A stretch of 64,000 nt of DNA from Arthrobacter sp. zg-Y20. Lineage in GTDB: Bacteria; Actinomycetota; Actinomycetes; Actinomycetales; Micrococcaceae. Within the stretch, counting starts at the first letter, position 1. The number at the start of each line of letters is the position of its first letter. The notes under the pieces were generated by a model. That model ran no database searches, was not told where the DNA came from, and was given only the letters and a program-made list of their open reading frames with translations. Location: contig NZ_CP126241.1 of NCBI RefSeq assembly GCF_030142075.1, forward strand, positions 2,604,001 through 2,668,000, in the 5' to 3' direction. The translations under genes and the position numbers were made by a program. Shown one piece after another: positions 8,013 to 16,904 of the stretch.

Positions 8013-9353
8013 TTATTCCGGCTTTGCCTGCGCTGCAGCCTTCGCAGCGGCCGGCAGCGCCTCGTAGATCCGGTTCATCGCGGCGTCGTCGTGGGCGCCC
8101 GAGAGGAACCAGGCCTCGAACACGGACGGCGGCAGGTACACGCCGGCGTCGAGCATCGAGTGGAAGAACGGCCGGTAACGGAAGGCTTCCTGCGCCTGGG
8201 CCTGCTCGTAGTTGTGCACGCCGGTGGCGGAGGTGCCGAAGGCGACGCTGAACAGGCTGCCGGCCCGCTGGATGCTGTGGTCTACGCCGGCCTTTTCCAG
8301 CTCGGCGGACACTGCGGCGGAGAGCTCGGCGGAGCGGGCGTCCACGGTGGCGTAGACCTCTGCGGTGGCGGCCTTCAGCGTGGCCACGCCGGCTGCCATG
8401 GCGATCGGGTTACCCGAGAGGGTGCCGGCCTGGTAGACCGGGCCCAGCGGCGCCAGGTAATCCATGACGTCGGCACGGCCGCCCAGGGCGGCCACAGGCA
8501 TGCCGCCGCCGATGACCTTGCCGAAGGTGAACAGGTCCGGTGTCCAGCGCTCCGTTGTGCCGGCGGCGCCGCCGGTCAGGCCCCAGTAGCCCGCCGGCCC
8601 CGTGCGGAAGCCGGTAAGGACCTCATCCAGGATCAGCAGGGCGCCGTTTGCGGCGGTGATCCGGGACAGGGCGGCGTTGAAGCCCTCGTCCGGGGTGACC
8701 ACGCCCATGTTGGCGGGAGCGGCTTCGGTGATGACCGCGGCAATGTCCGTGCCGTGCTCGGCGAATGCCTTTTCGACGGCGGCAACGTCGTTGTACGGCA
8801 GCACCAGCGTTTCGGCGGCCGTGGCTTCGGTGACGCCGGCAGAGCCGGGCAGTGCCAGCGTGGCCAGGCCGGATCCGGCGGAGGCCAGCAGCCCGTCCAG
8901 GTGGCCGTGGTAGCAGCCGGCGAACTTGATAACCAGGTTCCGGCCGGTGTAGCCGCGGGCCAGCCGGATGGCGGTCATGGTGGCCTCGGTACCCGTGGAA
9001 ACCATCCGCAGGCGCTTGACGGCCGGCACCCGGTCCATGACCAGCTGGGCCAGCTCGGCTTCGGCCGGAGTGGAGGCACCGAAGGACAGGCCCCGGTCCA
9101 CCGCGGCGTGCACGGCGGCCAGCACATCCGGGTGGGAGTGGCCCACGAGGGCCGGACCCCACGAGCAGACCAGGTCCACGTACTCGCGGCCTTCGGAGTC
9201 CGTGATGTACGGGCCCTTGGCCGAAACCATGAACTTCGGCGTACCGCCCACGGAGCCGAACGCCCGGACCGGGGAGTTCACGCCGCCGGGCATCAGGGCC
9301 CGGGCACGGTCAAAGAGTGCTTCGTTGGACGAGGGTGCTACAGGTGAGGACAT
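8013..9353 (-). CDS. hemL: glutamate-1-semialdehyde 2,1-aminomutase
   Basis: A PLP enzyme of 446 residues that converts glutamate-1-semialdehyde to 5-aminolevulinate, the second step of the C5 heme route. The PLP lysine is in [13 protein letters not shown] near residue 280, and the cofactor Asp is in [12 protein letters not shown] near 240-250. The length is normal for the family. The gene ends the eight-gene minus-strand heme operon; its ATG shares one base with the hemB stop. Confidence 0.96.
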   Translation of the reverse strand: MSSPVAPSSNEALFDRARALMPGGVNSPVRAFGSVGGTPKFMVSAKGPYITDSEGREYVDLVCSWGPALVGHSHPDVLAAVHAAVDRGLSFGASTPAEAELAQLVMDRVPAVKRLRMVSTGTEATMTAIRLARGYTGRNLVIKFAGCYHGHLDGLLASAGSGLATLALPGSAGVTEATAAETLVLPYNDVAAVEKAFAEHGTDIAAVITEAAPANMGVVTPDEGFNAALSRITAANGALLILDEVLTGFRTGPAGYWGLTGGAAGTTERWTPDLFTFGKVIGGGMPVAALGGRADVMDYLAPLGPVYQAGTLSGNPIAMAAGVATLKAATAEVYATVDARSAELSAAVSAELEKAGVDHSIQRAGSLFSVAFGTSATGVHNYEQAQAQEAFRYRPFFHSMLDAGVYLPPSVFEAWFLSGAHDDAAMNRIYEALPAAAKAAAQAKPE

Positions 9354-10336
9354 TACTTGCTTTCCTTCAGCCAGGCCGCCAGCTCGGTGGCCCAGTAGGT
9401 GAGAATCATGTTCGCGCCGGCCCGCTTGATGCCCAGCACGGACTCTTCGATGGCCCGGCGGCGGTCAATCCAGCCGTTGGCGGCGGCAGCTTCAATCATC
9501 GCGTACTCACCCGAAATCTGGTAAGCGCCCACCGGGACCGGCGACATGGCGGCGACGTCGGCCAGCACGTCCAAGTAGCTCATGGCCGGCTTCACCATCA
9601 CCATGTCGGCACCTTCTTCAAGGTCCAGCTCCACCTCGAGGAGAGCTTCACGGCGGTTCGAGGCGTCCATCTGGTAGGTGCGGCGGTCGCCCTGCAGCTG
9701 GGAGTCCACGGCCTCACGGAACGGGCCGTAGAACGCCGAGGCGTACTTCGCAGCGTAGGCGAACAGGGACACATCCTGGTGCCCTGCCTCGTCCAGTGCC
9801 TGGCGGATGACGGCAATCTGGCCGTCCATCATGCCGGACGGGCCGAGCACGTGGGCACCGGCGCGGGCCTGCTCCACGGCCATCCGCCCGTAGATTTCCA
9901 GGGTGGTGTCATTGTCCACCACACCGTTTTCATCCAGCACGCCGCAGTGTCCGTGGTCGGTGAATTCGTCCAGGCATACATCGCTCATGATCACGAGCTC
10001 GTCGCCGACTTCCTCGCGCACGGCTGCGATGCCGCGGTTGAGGATGCCGTTGGGATCGGTGCCGGCGCTGCCGACGGCGTCACGCTCGGCCGGGATGCCG
10101 AAGAGCATGATGCCGCCCACGCCCAGCTCCACGGCTTCGGCGGCGGCCTTCTTCAGGGAATCCATGGTGTGCTGGACGACGCCGGGCATGGAGGTCAGCG
10201 GGTTGGGTTCAGTGATGCCCTCGCGGACGAAGGCGGGAAGGATCAGCTCGGCCGGATCCAGCCGGTATTCGGCAGTGAGGCGCCGCATGGCGGGGGTGGT
10301 GCGGAGCCGGCGGGGACGGTGCTGGGGGAAGCTCAT
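9353..10336 (-). CDS. hemB: porphobilinogen synthase (5-aminolevulinate dehydratase)
   Basis: Condenses two 5-aminolevulinate molecules to porphobilinogen; 327 residues. Both Schiff-base lysines are visible, in [13 protein letters not shown] near 195 and [11 protein letters not shown] near 245. The metal loop reads [12 protein letters not shown]: two of the three zinc-type Cys are kept and the middle one is Asp, so it is intermediate between the zinc and magnesium classes. It is separated from hemD by 33 bp within the heme operon. Confidence 0.96.
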   Translation of the reverse strand: MSFPQHRPRRLRTTPAMRRLTAEYRLDPAELILPAFVREGITEPNPLTSMPGVVQHTMDSLKKAAAEAVELGVGGIMLFGIPAERDAVGSAGTDPNGILNRGIAAVREEVGDELVIMSDVCLDEFTDHGHCGVLDENGVVDNDTTLEIYGRMAVEQARAGAHVLGPSGMMDGQIAVIRQALDEAGHQDVSLFAYAAKYASAFYGPFREAVDSQLQGDRRTYQMDASNRREALLEVELDLEEGADMVMVKPAMSYLDVLADVAAMSPVPVGAYQISGEYAMIEAAAANGWIDRRRAIEESVLGIKRAGANMILTYWATELAAWLKESK

Positions 10337-10369
10337 AGAGGTAATCTGCCTTCCGGTAAAGAGAGGGAA

Positions 10370-11233
10370 CTAGGTGGTAGGACCCGTAGACATAGCAACG
10401 GAGAGTGCCTGCGCTATTCCCGCCGGGGTCGGCTGCTTCGCCACAGCGTGCGGGCCGGCCCCCAGCTCACGCATCCGCGCGGCAGTGCTCTCGCCGATGG
10501 CCACCAGCAGTGTTCCGGACGGGAGAGGGGAACAGCGGCGTACAAAGCGGCGGGCGATGCTCGGGGAGGTCAGGACGACGGCGCGCTTCCCTGCCGGTGC
10601 GGACGCGGCGAACGCGTCGGGGTCCAGCAGGTCCGATCCCTCGGCGGCGGGGGTGAAGCGGACGCCGGGGGCCGGGTAGTCCACGGTGCAGTAAGCGGTC
10701 ACCGCTCGCACGTCCCAGCCGAGCGAGGTCAGCGCCTCGTTCAGGGACGGGTCCGCGATGTCCGCCTGGGGCAGCAGCACCCGCAGGTCTCCGCCCTCCG
10801 GATCGGAGCCGGACGGGTCCGGCCAGGACGCCGCCAGGCCGCGGGCGGACTGGTCCGCTTCCGGCATGAAGTCGATGTCGAAGCCAATCTCCTCCAGTGC
10901 CTGCCGGGTGCCGGCGCCCACCGCCGCAATCCGGGTGTCCGCGGGAACGACGGCGGCCGGGCTGATGCCCAGCGCGGCGCAGCGCCGGGTGACGGCCCGG
11001 ACGGTGGTGACGGACGTGAACACCACCCACGCGAACCGCCCGGCCCGCAACGAGTTCAGCGCCCGGTCCAGCGCGGCGGTGTCCACCGGGAACTGGAAGT
11101 CGATCAGCGGCATCAGGGCCACCTTTGCCCCGCAGTCCTGCAGCTCCCGGACCATGGCCGAAGCCCGGTCCGGGGTGCGGGGAAGGACAACATTCAGTCC
11201 GGCGAGGTCCGGGCCGTGGTGTTTGGCTGCCAT
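10370..11233 (-). CDS. hemD: uroporphyrinogen-III synthase
   Basis: Cyclises hydroxymethylbilane with inversion of ring D. HemD proteins diverge strongly; this 287-residue protein shows the two-domain pattern with VVFTSVTTVRAV near 90-100 and VVLTSPSIARRFV near 225-237. It is a stand-alone enzyme, not fused to a cobA-type methyltransferase as in many actinobacteria. The operon position between hemC and hemB supports the call. The ATG is 24 bp after the hemC stop. Confidence 0.9.
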   Translation of the reverse strand: MAAKHHGPDLAGLNVVLPRTPDRASAMVRELQDCGAKVALMPLIDFQFPVDTAALDRALNSLRAGRFAWVVFTSVTTVRAVTRRCAALGISPAAVVPADTRIAAVGAGTRQALEEIGFDIDFMPEADQSARGLAASWPDPSGSDPEGGDLRVLLPQADIADPSLNEALTSLGWDVRAVTAYCTVDYPAPGVRFTPAAEGSDLLDPDAFAASAPAGKRAVVLTSPSIARRFVRRCSPLPSGTLLVAIGESTAARMRELGAGPHAVAKQPTPAGIAQALSVAMSTGPTT

Positions 11234-11257
11234 GTCAGCAGGTCCGGATGCGTTGCA

Positions 11258-12214
11258 TCAGCTGGCAGGCAGGTCGGTGAGCGAGGCAGCTCCCGCCGCC
11301 AGCAGCTCCTCGGCCACCTGCACGCCCAGCGCACGGGCAGCATCTTCGGTCAGCTCTCCGGCGACGGCCGTCCGGCGCAGCAGCCGGGTGCCGTCGTCGC
11401 TGCAGACCACGGCCTCCAGCGTGATGCTTTCGCCGGCCACGCGGGCCAGCGCTCCCACGGGGGCCGTGCAGCCCGCTTCCAGGCGGCCGAGCATGGCTCG
11501 TTCGGCGGCCACGGTAAGGCGGCTGTCGCGGTGGTCGTAGGCTTCGAGGGCCTTCGCCAGCGCCCCGCCGTCGGCGTCCTCGTCCCGGCATTCCACGGCG
11601 AGTGCGCCCTGCCCGGGAGCGGGCAGCATGACGGCGGGATCGATGAATTCGGAGACCATGTTCAACCGGCCCAAGCGGGCCAGGCCGGCCGCGGCCAGGA
11701 CGACGGCGTCAAGGTCGCCGGGGGCGCCTTCCACCAGGCCGGCTACCCGTCCCAGACGGGTATCAACGTTTCCGCGGATATCCACAATCTCCAGGTCGGG
11801 GCGGGCTGCGCGCAGCTGGGCGGCGCGGCGCGGGGAGCCTGTGCCAACCTTCGACCCGGCCGGCAGTTCCACCAGCGTCAGGCCGTCACGGGCGCACAGG
11901 ACATCGCGGACGTCCACGCGTTCGGGGATGGCAGCCAGGGCCAGTCCGGGGGCCGCGGCGGTCGGCAGGTCCTTCAGCGAGTGCACGGCAACGTCGCAGT
12001 CCCCGCGCAGCAGCGACTCGCGCAACGCGGCAACGAACACGCCGGTGCCGCCGATCTGGGACAGTGCCGCACGGTTGACGTCGCCTTCGGTGCGGACCCG
12101 CACCAGTTCGACTCCGAAACCGCCCAGCGCTGCCAGGGATTCGGCCACGGTGGTGGTCTGCGTGACCGCCAGCGCGCTGCCGCGGGTACCGATCAGGACG
12201 GGCGAATGTGCCAC
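11258..12214 (-). CDS. hemC: porphobilinogen deaminase (hydroxymethylbilane synthase)
   Basis: Polymerises four porphobilinogens into hydroxymethylbilane; 318 residues. The dipyrromethane cofactor is carried by the Cys in LEAGCTAPVGALARV near residue 237. The N-terminal IGTRGSALAVTQT and the catalytic HSLKDLPT near 79-86 are intact. The start shares one base with the cpfC stop, so translation is probably coupled. Confidence 0.96.
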   Translation of the reverse strand: MAHSPVLIGTRGSALAVTQTTTVAESLAALGGFGVELVRVRTEGDVNRAALSQIGGTGVFVAALRESLLRGDCDVAVHSLKDLPTAAAPGLALAAIPERVDVRDVLCARDGLTLVELPAGSKVGTGSPRRAAQLRAARPDLEIVDIRGNVDTRLGRVAGLVEGAPGDLDAVVLAAAGLARLGRLNMVSEFIDPAVMLPAPGQGALAVECRDEDADGGALAKALEAYDHRDSRLTVAAERAMLGRLEAGCTAPVGALARVAGESITLEAVVCSDDGTRLLRRTAVAGELTEDAARALGVQVAEELLAAGAASLTDLPAS

Positions 12215-13410
12215 TACTGGATGCCCACGGTGGAGTCGGCGCCGGCAATCGTCGGCTTCTCGCCGCGCAGGTTGGCGCAGCAGCCGGGGCGGCAGACGTC
12301 GTACCAGGGACCGAGCTTGGTCATGGCGGGCCGCTCGGAGATGTTGTTCTCCACGGTACGTTCCTCCACGAGGTCCACGAGGCCCGACACAAAGGTGTCG
12401 TGGATGCCGGGGGTCGGTGTGCGGTCAGCGGCCAGGCCGAGTTCGCGGCAGGTGTCCATGGCCTCGGTGTCCAGGTCCCAGAGCACTTCCATGTGGTCGC
12501 TGACGAAACCGAGCGGAACAATGACAACTCCGTTGACGCCCTTGGCCGGAAGGTCGGCAATGGCGTCGTTGATGTCCGGTTCCAGCCAGGGAATGTGCGG
12601 GGCACCGGAGCGGGACTGGTAAACCAGCTGCCAGTCCATGCCGGCGGCTTCCGGAATCCGGTCGATGATGGCCCGGGCGTTGGCCAGGTGCTGGGCGACG
12701 TAGGCGCTGCCCTCTTCGAATTCGCGGTCGCGCGGGCCGGAAGCCTCGGCGTCCGCCGTCGGGATGGAGTGGGTGGAGAAAAGGATTTCGATTTTCCCGT
12801 CCGTGATGCCCCGGGAGTCAAGCTCCGCACGGACCTTGGCCACGGATTCACGCACGCCTTCCACAAACGGCTCCACGAAACCGGGGTGGTCGAAGTACTG
12901 GCGGACCTTGTCCACCTGCAGCTTCTTGTCCAGCCCGGTCTTGAGCAGGTTCATGCCCAGGTCCTCGCGGTACTGGCGGCAGCTGGAGTAGGAGGAGTAC
13001 ACGCTGGTGGTGACCATCAGCAAGCGGCGGTAGCCGGCGGCGTAGGCGTCCTTGAGTACGTCTTCAATGTAGGGATCCCAGTTGCGGTTGCCCCACAGGA
13101 CCGGAAGCTCGACGCCGCGGCGGGCAAGTTCGCCCTCCAGCGCAGCCTTCAGGGCGCGGTTCTGTTCGTTGATGGGGCTGATGCCGCCGTTGGCCCGGTA
13201 GTGGGTGGCCACTTCCTCGAGCCGTTCGTCGGGGATGCCGCGGCCGCGGGTGACGTTGCGCAGGAAGGGAATGACGTCTTCCTGGCCTTCCGGGCCGCCG
13301 AAGGAGGCGAGCAGGATGGCGTCATAGTGCTTCGGGGCCATGCGGCCGTTTTCGTCCACGCCCTCCAGCGGGTTGAACTCGGCGGGCTCGTTGGAAACGG
13401 CGGATGTCAT
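12214..13410 (-). CDS. cpfC: coproporphyrin III ferrochelatase
   Basis: Inserts iron into coproporphyrin III in the Gram-positive heme route; 398 residues. The metal-binding His is in STHSIPTADAE near 187. C-terminal Cys in VCRPGCCANL, together with an internal Cys in SSCRQYRED, match the [2Fe-2S] cluster ligands reported for actinobacterial ferrochelatases. The start overlaps the chdC stop by 4 bp. The older name is hemH. The ~20 residues after the cluster have no obvious motif. Confidence 0.95.
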   Translation of the reverse strand: MTSAVSNEPAEFNPLEGVDENGRMAPKHYDAILLASFGGPEGQEDVIPFLRNVTRGRGIPDERLEEVATHYRANGGISPINEQNRALKAALEGELARRGVELPVLWGNRNWDPYIEDVLKDAYAAGYRRLLMVTTSVYSSYSSCRQYREDLGMNLLKTGLDKKLQVDKVRQYFDHPGFVEPFVEGVRESVAKVRAELDSRGITDGKIEILFSTHSIPTADAEASGPRDREFEEGSAYVAQHLANARAIIDRIPEAAGMDWQLVYQSRSGAPHIPWLEPDINDAIADLPAKGVNGVVIVPLGFVSDHMEVLWDLDTEAMDTCRELGLAADRTPTPGIHDTFVSGLVDLVEERTVENNISERPAMTKLGPWYDVCRPGCCANLRGEKPTIAGADSTVGIQ

Positions 13411-14114
13411 TTGAGTACCTCGGCAACTTCGGCGGCCGGAATACGCCGGCCGGTATAGAACGGGACTTCTTCACGGACGTGGTTGCGCGCCTCGGTGGAG
13501 CGCAGGTGGCGCATCATGTCGACCAGGTCAACCAGGTTGGGAGCTTCGAGGCCCAGGATCCATTCCCAGTCGCCCAGTGCAAAGGAAGCGACGGTGTTGG
13601 CCAGGACCTGGGGGAAGTCGCGGCCCAGCATGCCGTGGTCGCGCAGCATCTTGCCGCGTTCCTCGGCGGGCAGCTGGTACCACTCGTAGGAGCGTACAAA
13701 CGGGTACACGCAGATCCAGGTCTCCGGATCGATGCCGCGGGCAAAAGACGGCCAGTGGTTCTTGGAGAACTCGGCGTCGCGGTGCACGCCCATGGCGGAC
13801 CAGGCGATCTCGGTGCCGGCGAACAACTCGCTGCGCCGGACCTGGCGCAGCGCCGCCTGCAGTGCTTCCGGTGCACTGCCGTGCAGCCAGACCATCACAT
13901 CGGCATCCACGCGCATGGCGGAAACGTCGTAGAGGCCGCGCAGCGTGACGTTGTTGGCACCCAGGCTCTCGGCAAGGGTTTCGAAGGCTTCAACGGCGCC
14001 GTCGGAAACGGGTGCTTTCGGGGTGGAGGACCGCTTGAAAACGGTCCATAGGGTAAAGAACTGTTCTTCGTTGCCGGCGGCTCCGGCGGCGCTCGTTTCC
14101 ATCGTCTCACTCAT
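13407..14114 (-). CDS. chdC: coproheme decarboxylase (HemQ)
   Basis: A chlorite-dismutase-fold enzyme that oxidatively decarboxylates two propionates of coproheme to give heme b, the last step of the coproporphyrin pathway; 235 residues. The segment WICVYPFVRSYEWYQLP holds the candidate catalytic Tyr and MLRDHGMLGRDF the candidate heme-ligating His. It sits directly between cgoX and cpfC, as expected. Its presence shows that this organism does not use the classical protoporphyrin route as its only one. Confidence 0.95.
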   Translation of the reverse strand: MSETMETSAAGAAGNEEQFFTLWTVFKRSSTPKAPVSDGAVEAFETLAESLGANNVTLRGLYDVSAMRVDADVMVWLHGSAPEALQAALRQVRRSELFAGTEIAWSAMGVHRDAEFSKNHWPSFARGIDPETWICVYPFVRSYEWYQLPAEERGKMLRDHGMLGRDFPQVLANTVASFALGDWEWILGLEAPNLVDLVDMMRHLRSTEARNHVREEVPFYTGRRIPAAEVAEVLK

Positions 14115-14188
14115 GATTAACAGTCTGCCCTTTGCAAATGGGTAAGTCGAAACAATGCACTTCTACAGAGCGTAGAAAGTGCTGAACA

Positions 14189-15697
14189 TCACACCCGCAG
14201 CAGTGCCTGCGACAGGCCTGCCATCCGGCTGCGGGTGTCGGCCGTAACGGCGGCCAGTCCGGTGCCGGCCAGCCAGGCGCCGACGGCCTCCAATCCGGGG
14301 ACCTCGGCTACGGCGGCCCGGACCCCTGCCACCCGGTCCTTGTGTCCCACGGCTGCCGAGGGCAGGGCGCCGACCCAGCGGACCACGTCCCAGCCCACCA
14401 CGTCGTCGGTTCCGATGGTCACCTGCAGCAGGGCCGAGGCGTCCGCCACGGCTTGGCGGAACAGGTCTTCGTCGGCACGATCCACCTGCGAGGGGCCGGC
14501 TGCGGCATCGTCCGCGGACAGTGCCCGGCCGTAGGACAGGCGCATCACGTGCGTGCCCGGACCGGTGGATTCGGCCAGCCACTGCCACTTGGCGGTGGCG
14601 TGGGTCAACGCCTTGGCGTCCACGCCCTGGACTTCGCGCGCCACCAGGACGCCGGTGCCGCGCGGCATGGCATCCAGTTCCGGCAGGTCCACCACAAGGG
14701 TCACCAGCGCGACGCCGGGACCCGGGGAGGGGCGGTAGGCCGACACTTCCGGCAGTGCCTGGGACATCAAGTCCACTGCGGCGGGGCCGTCGGAAGCCAC
14801 AACCACGGCGTCGGCGTCGAGCTCCTGCGTCCCTGATCCGTCAGTGACGCGCACCCGCCAGCCGGCGTCACCGCGGACCAGCGCCTCGGCGCGGGTTCCG
14901 GTGAGCAGGCGCACACCTGTTTTTTCCAGGTCCCGGACCAGGGCGTCGGTGAGCGTGCCCATGCCGCCTCGGAGCCCGGCCACGGCCGAACCGGCGGGAG
15001 CGGCGGCGCGCAGGGCACCGGCTGCTGCGGCAAGGGAACCGTGGCGGGCCACGGCGGCACGCAGTCCCGGCGCCACCGAATCAACGTCCAGCGCATCCGG
15101 ATCGGAGGAATAAACGCCGCCCACCACGGGGGCAACCAGCCGGCGGAGTACTGCCTCCCCCATGCGGGTGCGGACCAGTTCGCCCAGGCTCATTGACTCC
15201 CGCCGGTTCAGGGAGCCAACCGGCAAAACCTTGTCCAGGGCGGCACGGGCCGCACCCACGCGTCCCAGGGCGTGGACAATGTCCGGGTCCCGCGGATCGG
15301 CGGGGATGCCCAGGATGCCGCTGGCAGGCATCCGCTGCGCTCCCGAGGGGAGGTCCTCCGCGGGCAGCTGCAGCCAGGAACCGCCGGGATTGGGCAGGAC
15401 CACGGCGTCCGCCAGGCCCAGTTCATTGATCAACTCCGGGACGGCGGTGGACCGGGTGGCGAAGGATTCGGCGCCGCTGTCCAGGCGGATGCCGGCTACT
15501 TCGTGCCCGCCGACGCAGCCGCCAAACCGGTCCGCTGCTTCGAGGACCGTGACGCTGATCCCGGCACCGGCCAGGTCACGCGCCGCGATCAGGCCCGAGA
15601 TGCCGCCGCCTACGACAACGGCCGAGCGACCGGCGGTGCCGGGCCGGGCAGCGGCTTTGCCGGACTTGTCCGGTTTGGCAAGGAAACGGTTGGGCAT
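14189..15697 (-). CDS. cgoX: coproporphyrinogen III oxidase (HemY type, FAD)
   Basis: FAD enzyme that oxidises coproporphyrinogen III to coproporphyrin III; 502 residues. The dinucleotide fold VVVGGGISGLIAARDLAGAG begins near residue 26, preceded by a ~25-residue basic extension. A C-terminal AVGAWLAGTGLAAVTADTR matches the FAD-closing region. It belongs to the HemG/HemY family formerly called protoporphyrinogen oxidase; with chdC next door, coproporphyrinogen is the likely substrate. Only 2 bp separate it from hemE. Confidence 0.93.
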   Translation of the reverse strand: MPNRFLAKPDKSGKAAARPGTAGRSAVVVGGGISGLIAARDLAGAGISVTVLEAADRFGGCVGGHEVAGIRLDSGAESFATRSTAVPELINELGLADAVVLPNPGGSWLQLPAEDLPSGAQRMPASGILGIPADPRDPDIVHALGRVGAARAALDKVLPVGSLNRRESMSLGELVRTRMGEAVLRRLVAPVVGGVYSSDPDALDVDSVAPGLRAAVARHGSLAAAAGALRAAAPAGSAVAGLRGGMGTLTDALVRDLEKTGVRLLTGTRAEALVRGDAGWRVRVTDGSGTQELDADAVVVASDGPAAVDLMSQALPEVSAYRPSPGPGVALVTLVVDLPELDAMPRGTGVLVAREVQGVDAKALTHATAKWQWLAESTGPGTHVMRLSYGRALSADDAAAGPSQVDRADEDLFRQAVADASALLQVTIGTDDVVGWDVVRWVGALPSAAVGHKDRVAGVRAAVAEVPGLEAVGAWLAGTGLAAVTADTRSRMAGLSQALLRV

Positions 15698-15699
15698 GG

Positions 15700-16761
15700 T
15701 TACGGCTCCACCGAATGAATCAGTTCAACCACCCGCGTCAGTACGGCGGCATCGGTTTCCGGCGGCACGCCGTGGCCCAGGTTGACCACGTGCCCCGGGG
15801 CGGAGGCACCGGCGGCGAGGACGTCGCGCACGTGCGCTTCGAGGATGGGCCAGGGGGCGCTGAGCAGTGCCGGATCAATGTTGCCCTGCAGCGGCGTCGT
15901 GCCCCCGAGCCGGCGGTTGGCTTCGTCCAGCGGCAGCCGGTAGTCCACGCCTACCACGTCCACGCCGACGTCGCGCATGGCTACCAGCAGTTCCGAGGTG
16001 CCGGTACCGAAGTGCACCAGGGGTGCGCCGAGGCCGCGCACATGGTCCAGGGCGCGCGCCGAGGCGGGCGCCACATGTTTGACGTAGTCAGCCAGGCCCA
16101 GGGAACCGGCCCAGGAGTCGAAGAGCTGCCCGGCACTGGCACCGGCTTCAAGCTGCGCGCGCAGGAACATGCCCGAGGCGTCAGCCGCCCAGTTGGTCAG
16201 CGCCTGCCATGCATCAGGGTCGGCGTGCATCATGGTGCGCGGGCCCAAGTGGTCCCGTGAGGGCTTGCCTTCCACCATGTAGGCGGCAAGGGTGAACGGG
16301 GCACCGGCGAATCCGATCAGCGGCTTGCTGCCCAGTTCCGCGACGGTCAGCCGAACCGCTTCGCGGATGGGTTCCAGCGCCTCTTCGGTCAGCTTCGGCA
16401 GGGCGGCGACGTCGGCCGCAGTGCGCACGGGCGACCCGAGGACGGGTCCGACGCCGGGGACAATGTCCACGTCCACGCCGGCCAGCTTCAGCGGAATCAC
16501 AATGTCGGAGAAGAAAATGCCGGCATCCACGTCGTGGCGGCGAACCGGCTGCAGGGTGATCTCCGCTGCCAGCTCCGGCCGCAGGCAGGATTCCAGCATG
16601 CCGATCCCCTGCCGGGCCTGCAGGTATTCAGGCAGGGACCGTCCGGCCTGACGCATGAACCATACCGGGCGGCGGCTCGGCTTGCCGCCGCGGTAGGCAG
16701 TGATCAGGGGGGAATCGGCCGTGCGGCCATCCTGCAGGGGATGAGTGGCGCTAAGAGTCAT
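15700..16761 (-). CDS. hemE: uroporphyrinogen decarboxylase
   Basis: Removes four carboxyl groups from uroporphyrinogen III to give coproporphyrinogen III; 353 residues. The signature MRQAGRSLPEY near 39-49 and the catalytic Asp in GIFFSDIVIPL near 83-93 are intact, as is the late NLGHGVPPETD. It is the first gene of the eight-gene minus operon, with a GGAGAG ribosome site about 10 nt upstream. It diverges from hemA over 143 bp. Confidence 0.96.
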   Translation of the reverse strand: MTLSATHPLQDGRTADSPLITAYRGGKPSRRPVWFMRQAGRSLPEYLQARQGIGMLESCLRPELAAEITLQPVRRHDVDAGIFFSDIVIPLKLAGVDVDIVPGVGPVLGSPVRTAADVAALPKLTEEALEPIREAVRLTVAELGSKPLIGFAGAPFTLAAYMVEGKPSRDHLGPRTMMHADPDAWQALTNWAADASGMFLRAQLEAGASAGQLFDSWAGSLGLADYVKHVAPASARALDHVRGLGAPLVHFGTGTSELLVAMRDVGVDVVGVDYRLPLDEANRRLGGTTPLQGNIDPALLSAPWPILEAHVRDVLAAGASAPGHVVNLGHGVPPETDAAVLTRVVELIHSVEP

Positions 16762-16835
16762 ACCTTGATTCTCTCCAAAATCCGGGCCAATCGATAACCG
16801 GCACCTCCGAAGGACCGCCGGTGTCCCTTCTCACA

Positions 16836-16872
16836 CCCTTAAAGCCCGGTTTCGGACCGGGCCGGTTAAGGG
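16836..16872. promoter_or_regulatory. interrupted inverted repeat in the hemE-hemA divergent promoter
   Basis: Nested inverted repeats: CCCTTAA (16836-16842) with TTAAGGG (16866-16872), enclosing CCCGGT/ACCGGG around a TTCGG loop. It covers the expected -35 position for hemA and lies between the two heme promoters. It could be an operator for a heme- or iron-responsive repressor, or an RNA hairpin if transcribed. No regulator is inferred. Confidence 0.5.
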
Positions 16873-16889
16873 ATCCTGCCGGGGGTGGC

Positions 16890-16895
16890 TACTAT
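16890..16895 (+). promoter_or_regulatory. candidate -10 box of hemA
   Basis: TACTAT ends 9 nt before the GTG at 16905. No Shine-Dalgarno sequence is present, so the transcript would start within about 3 nt of the start codon. Confidence 0.45.
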
Positions 16896-16904
16896 TGACC
16901 TACT

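Noticed and set aside
9317-12622. A 1101-codon open frame on plus across hemB, hemD and hemC
   Set aside because: An antisense shadow: it spans three recognisable minus-strand genes and their junctions and shows no motif.
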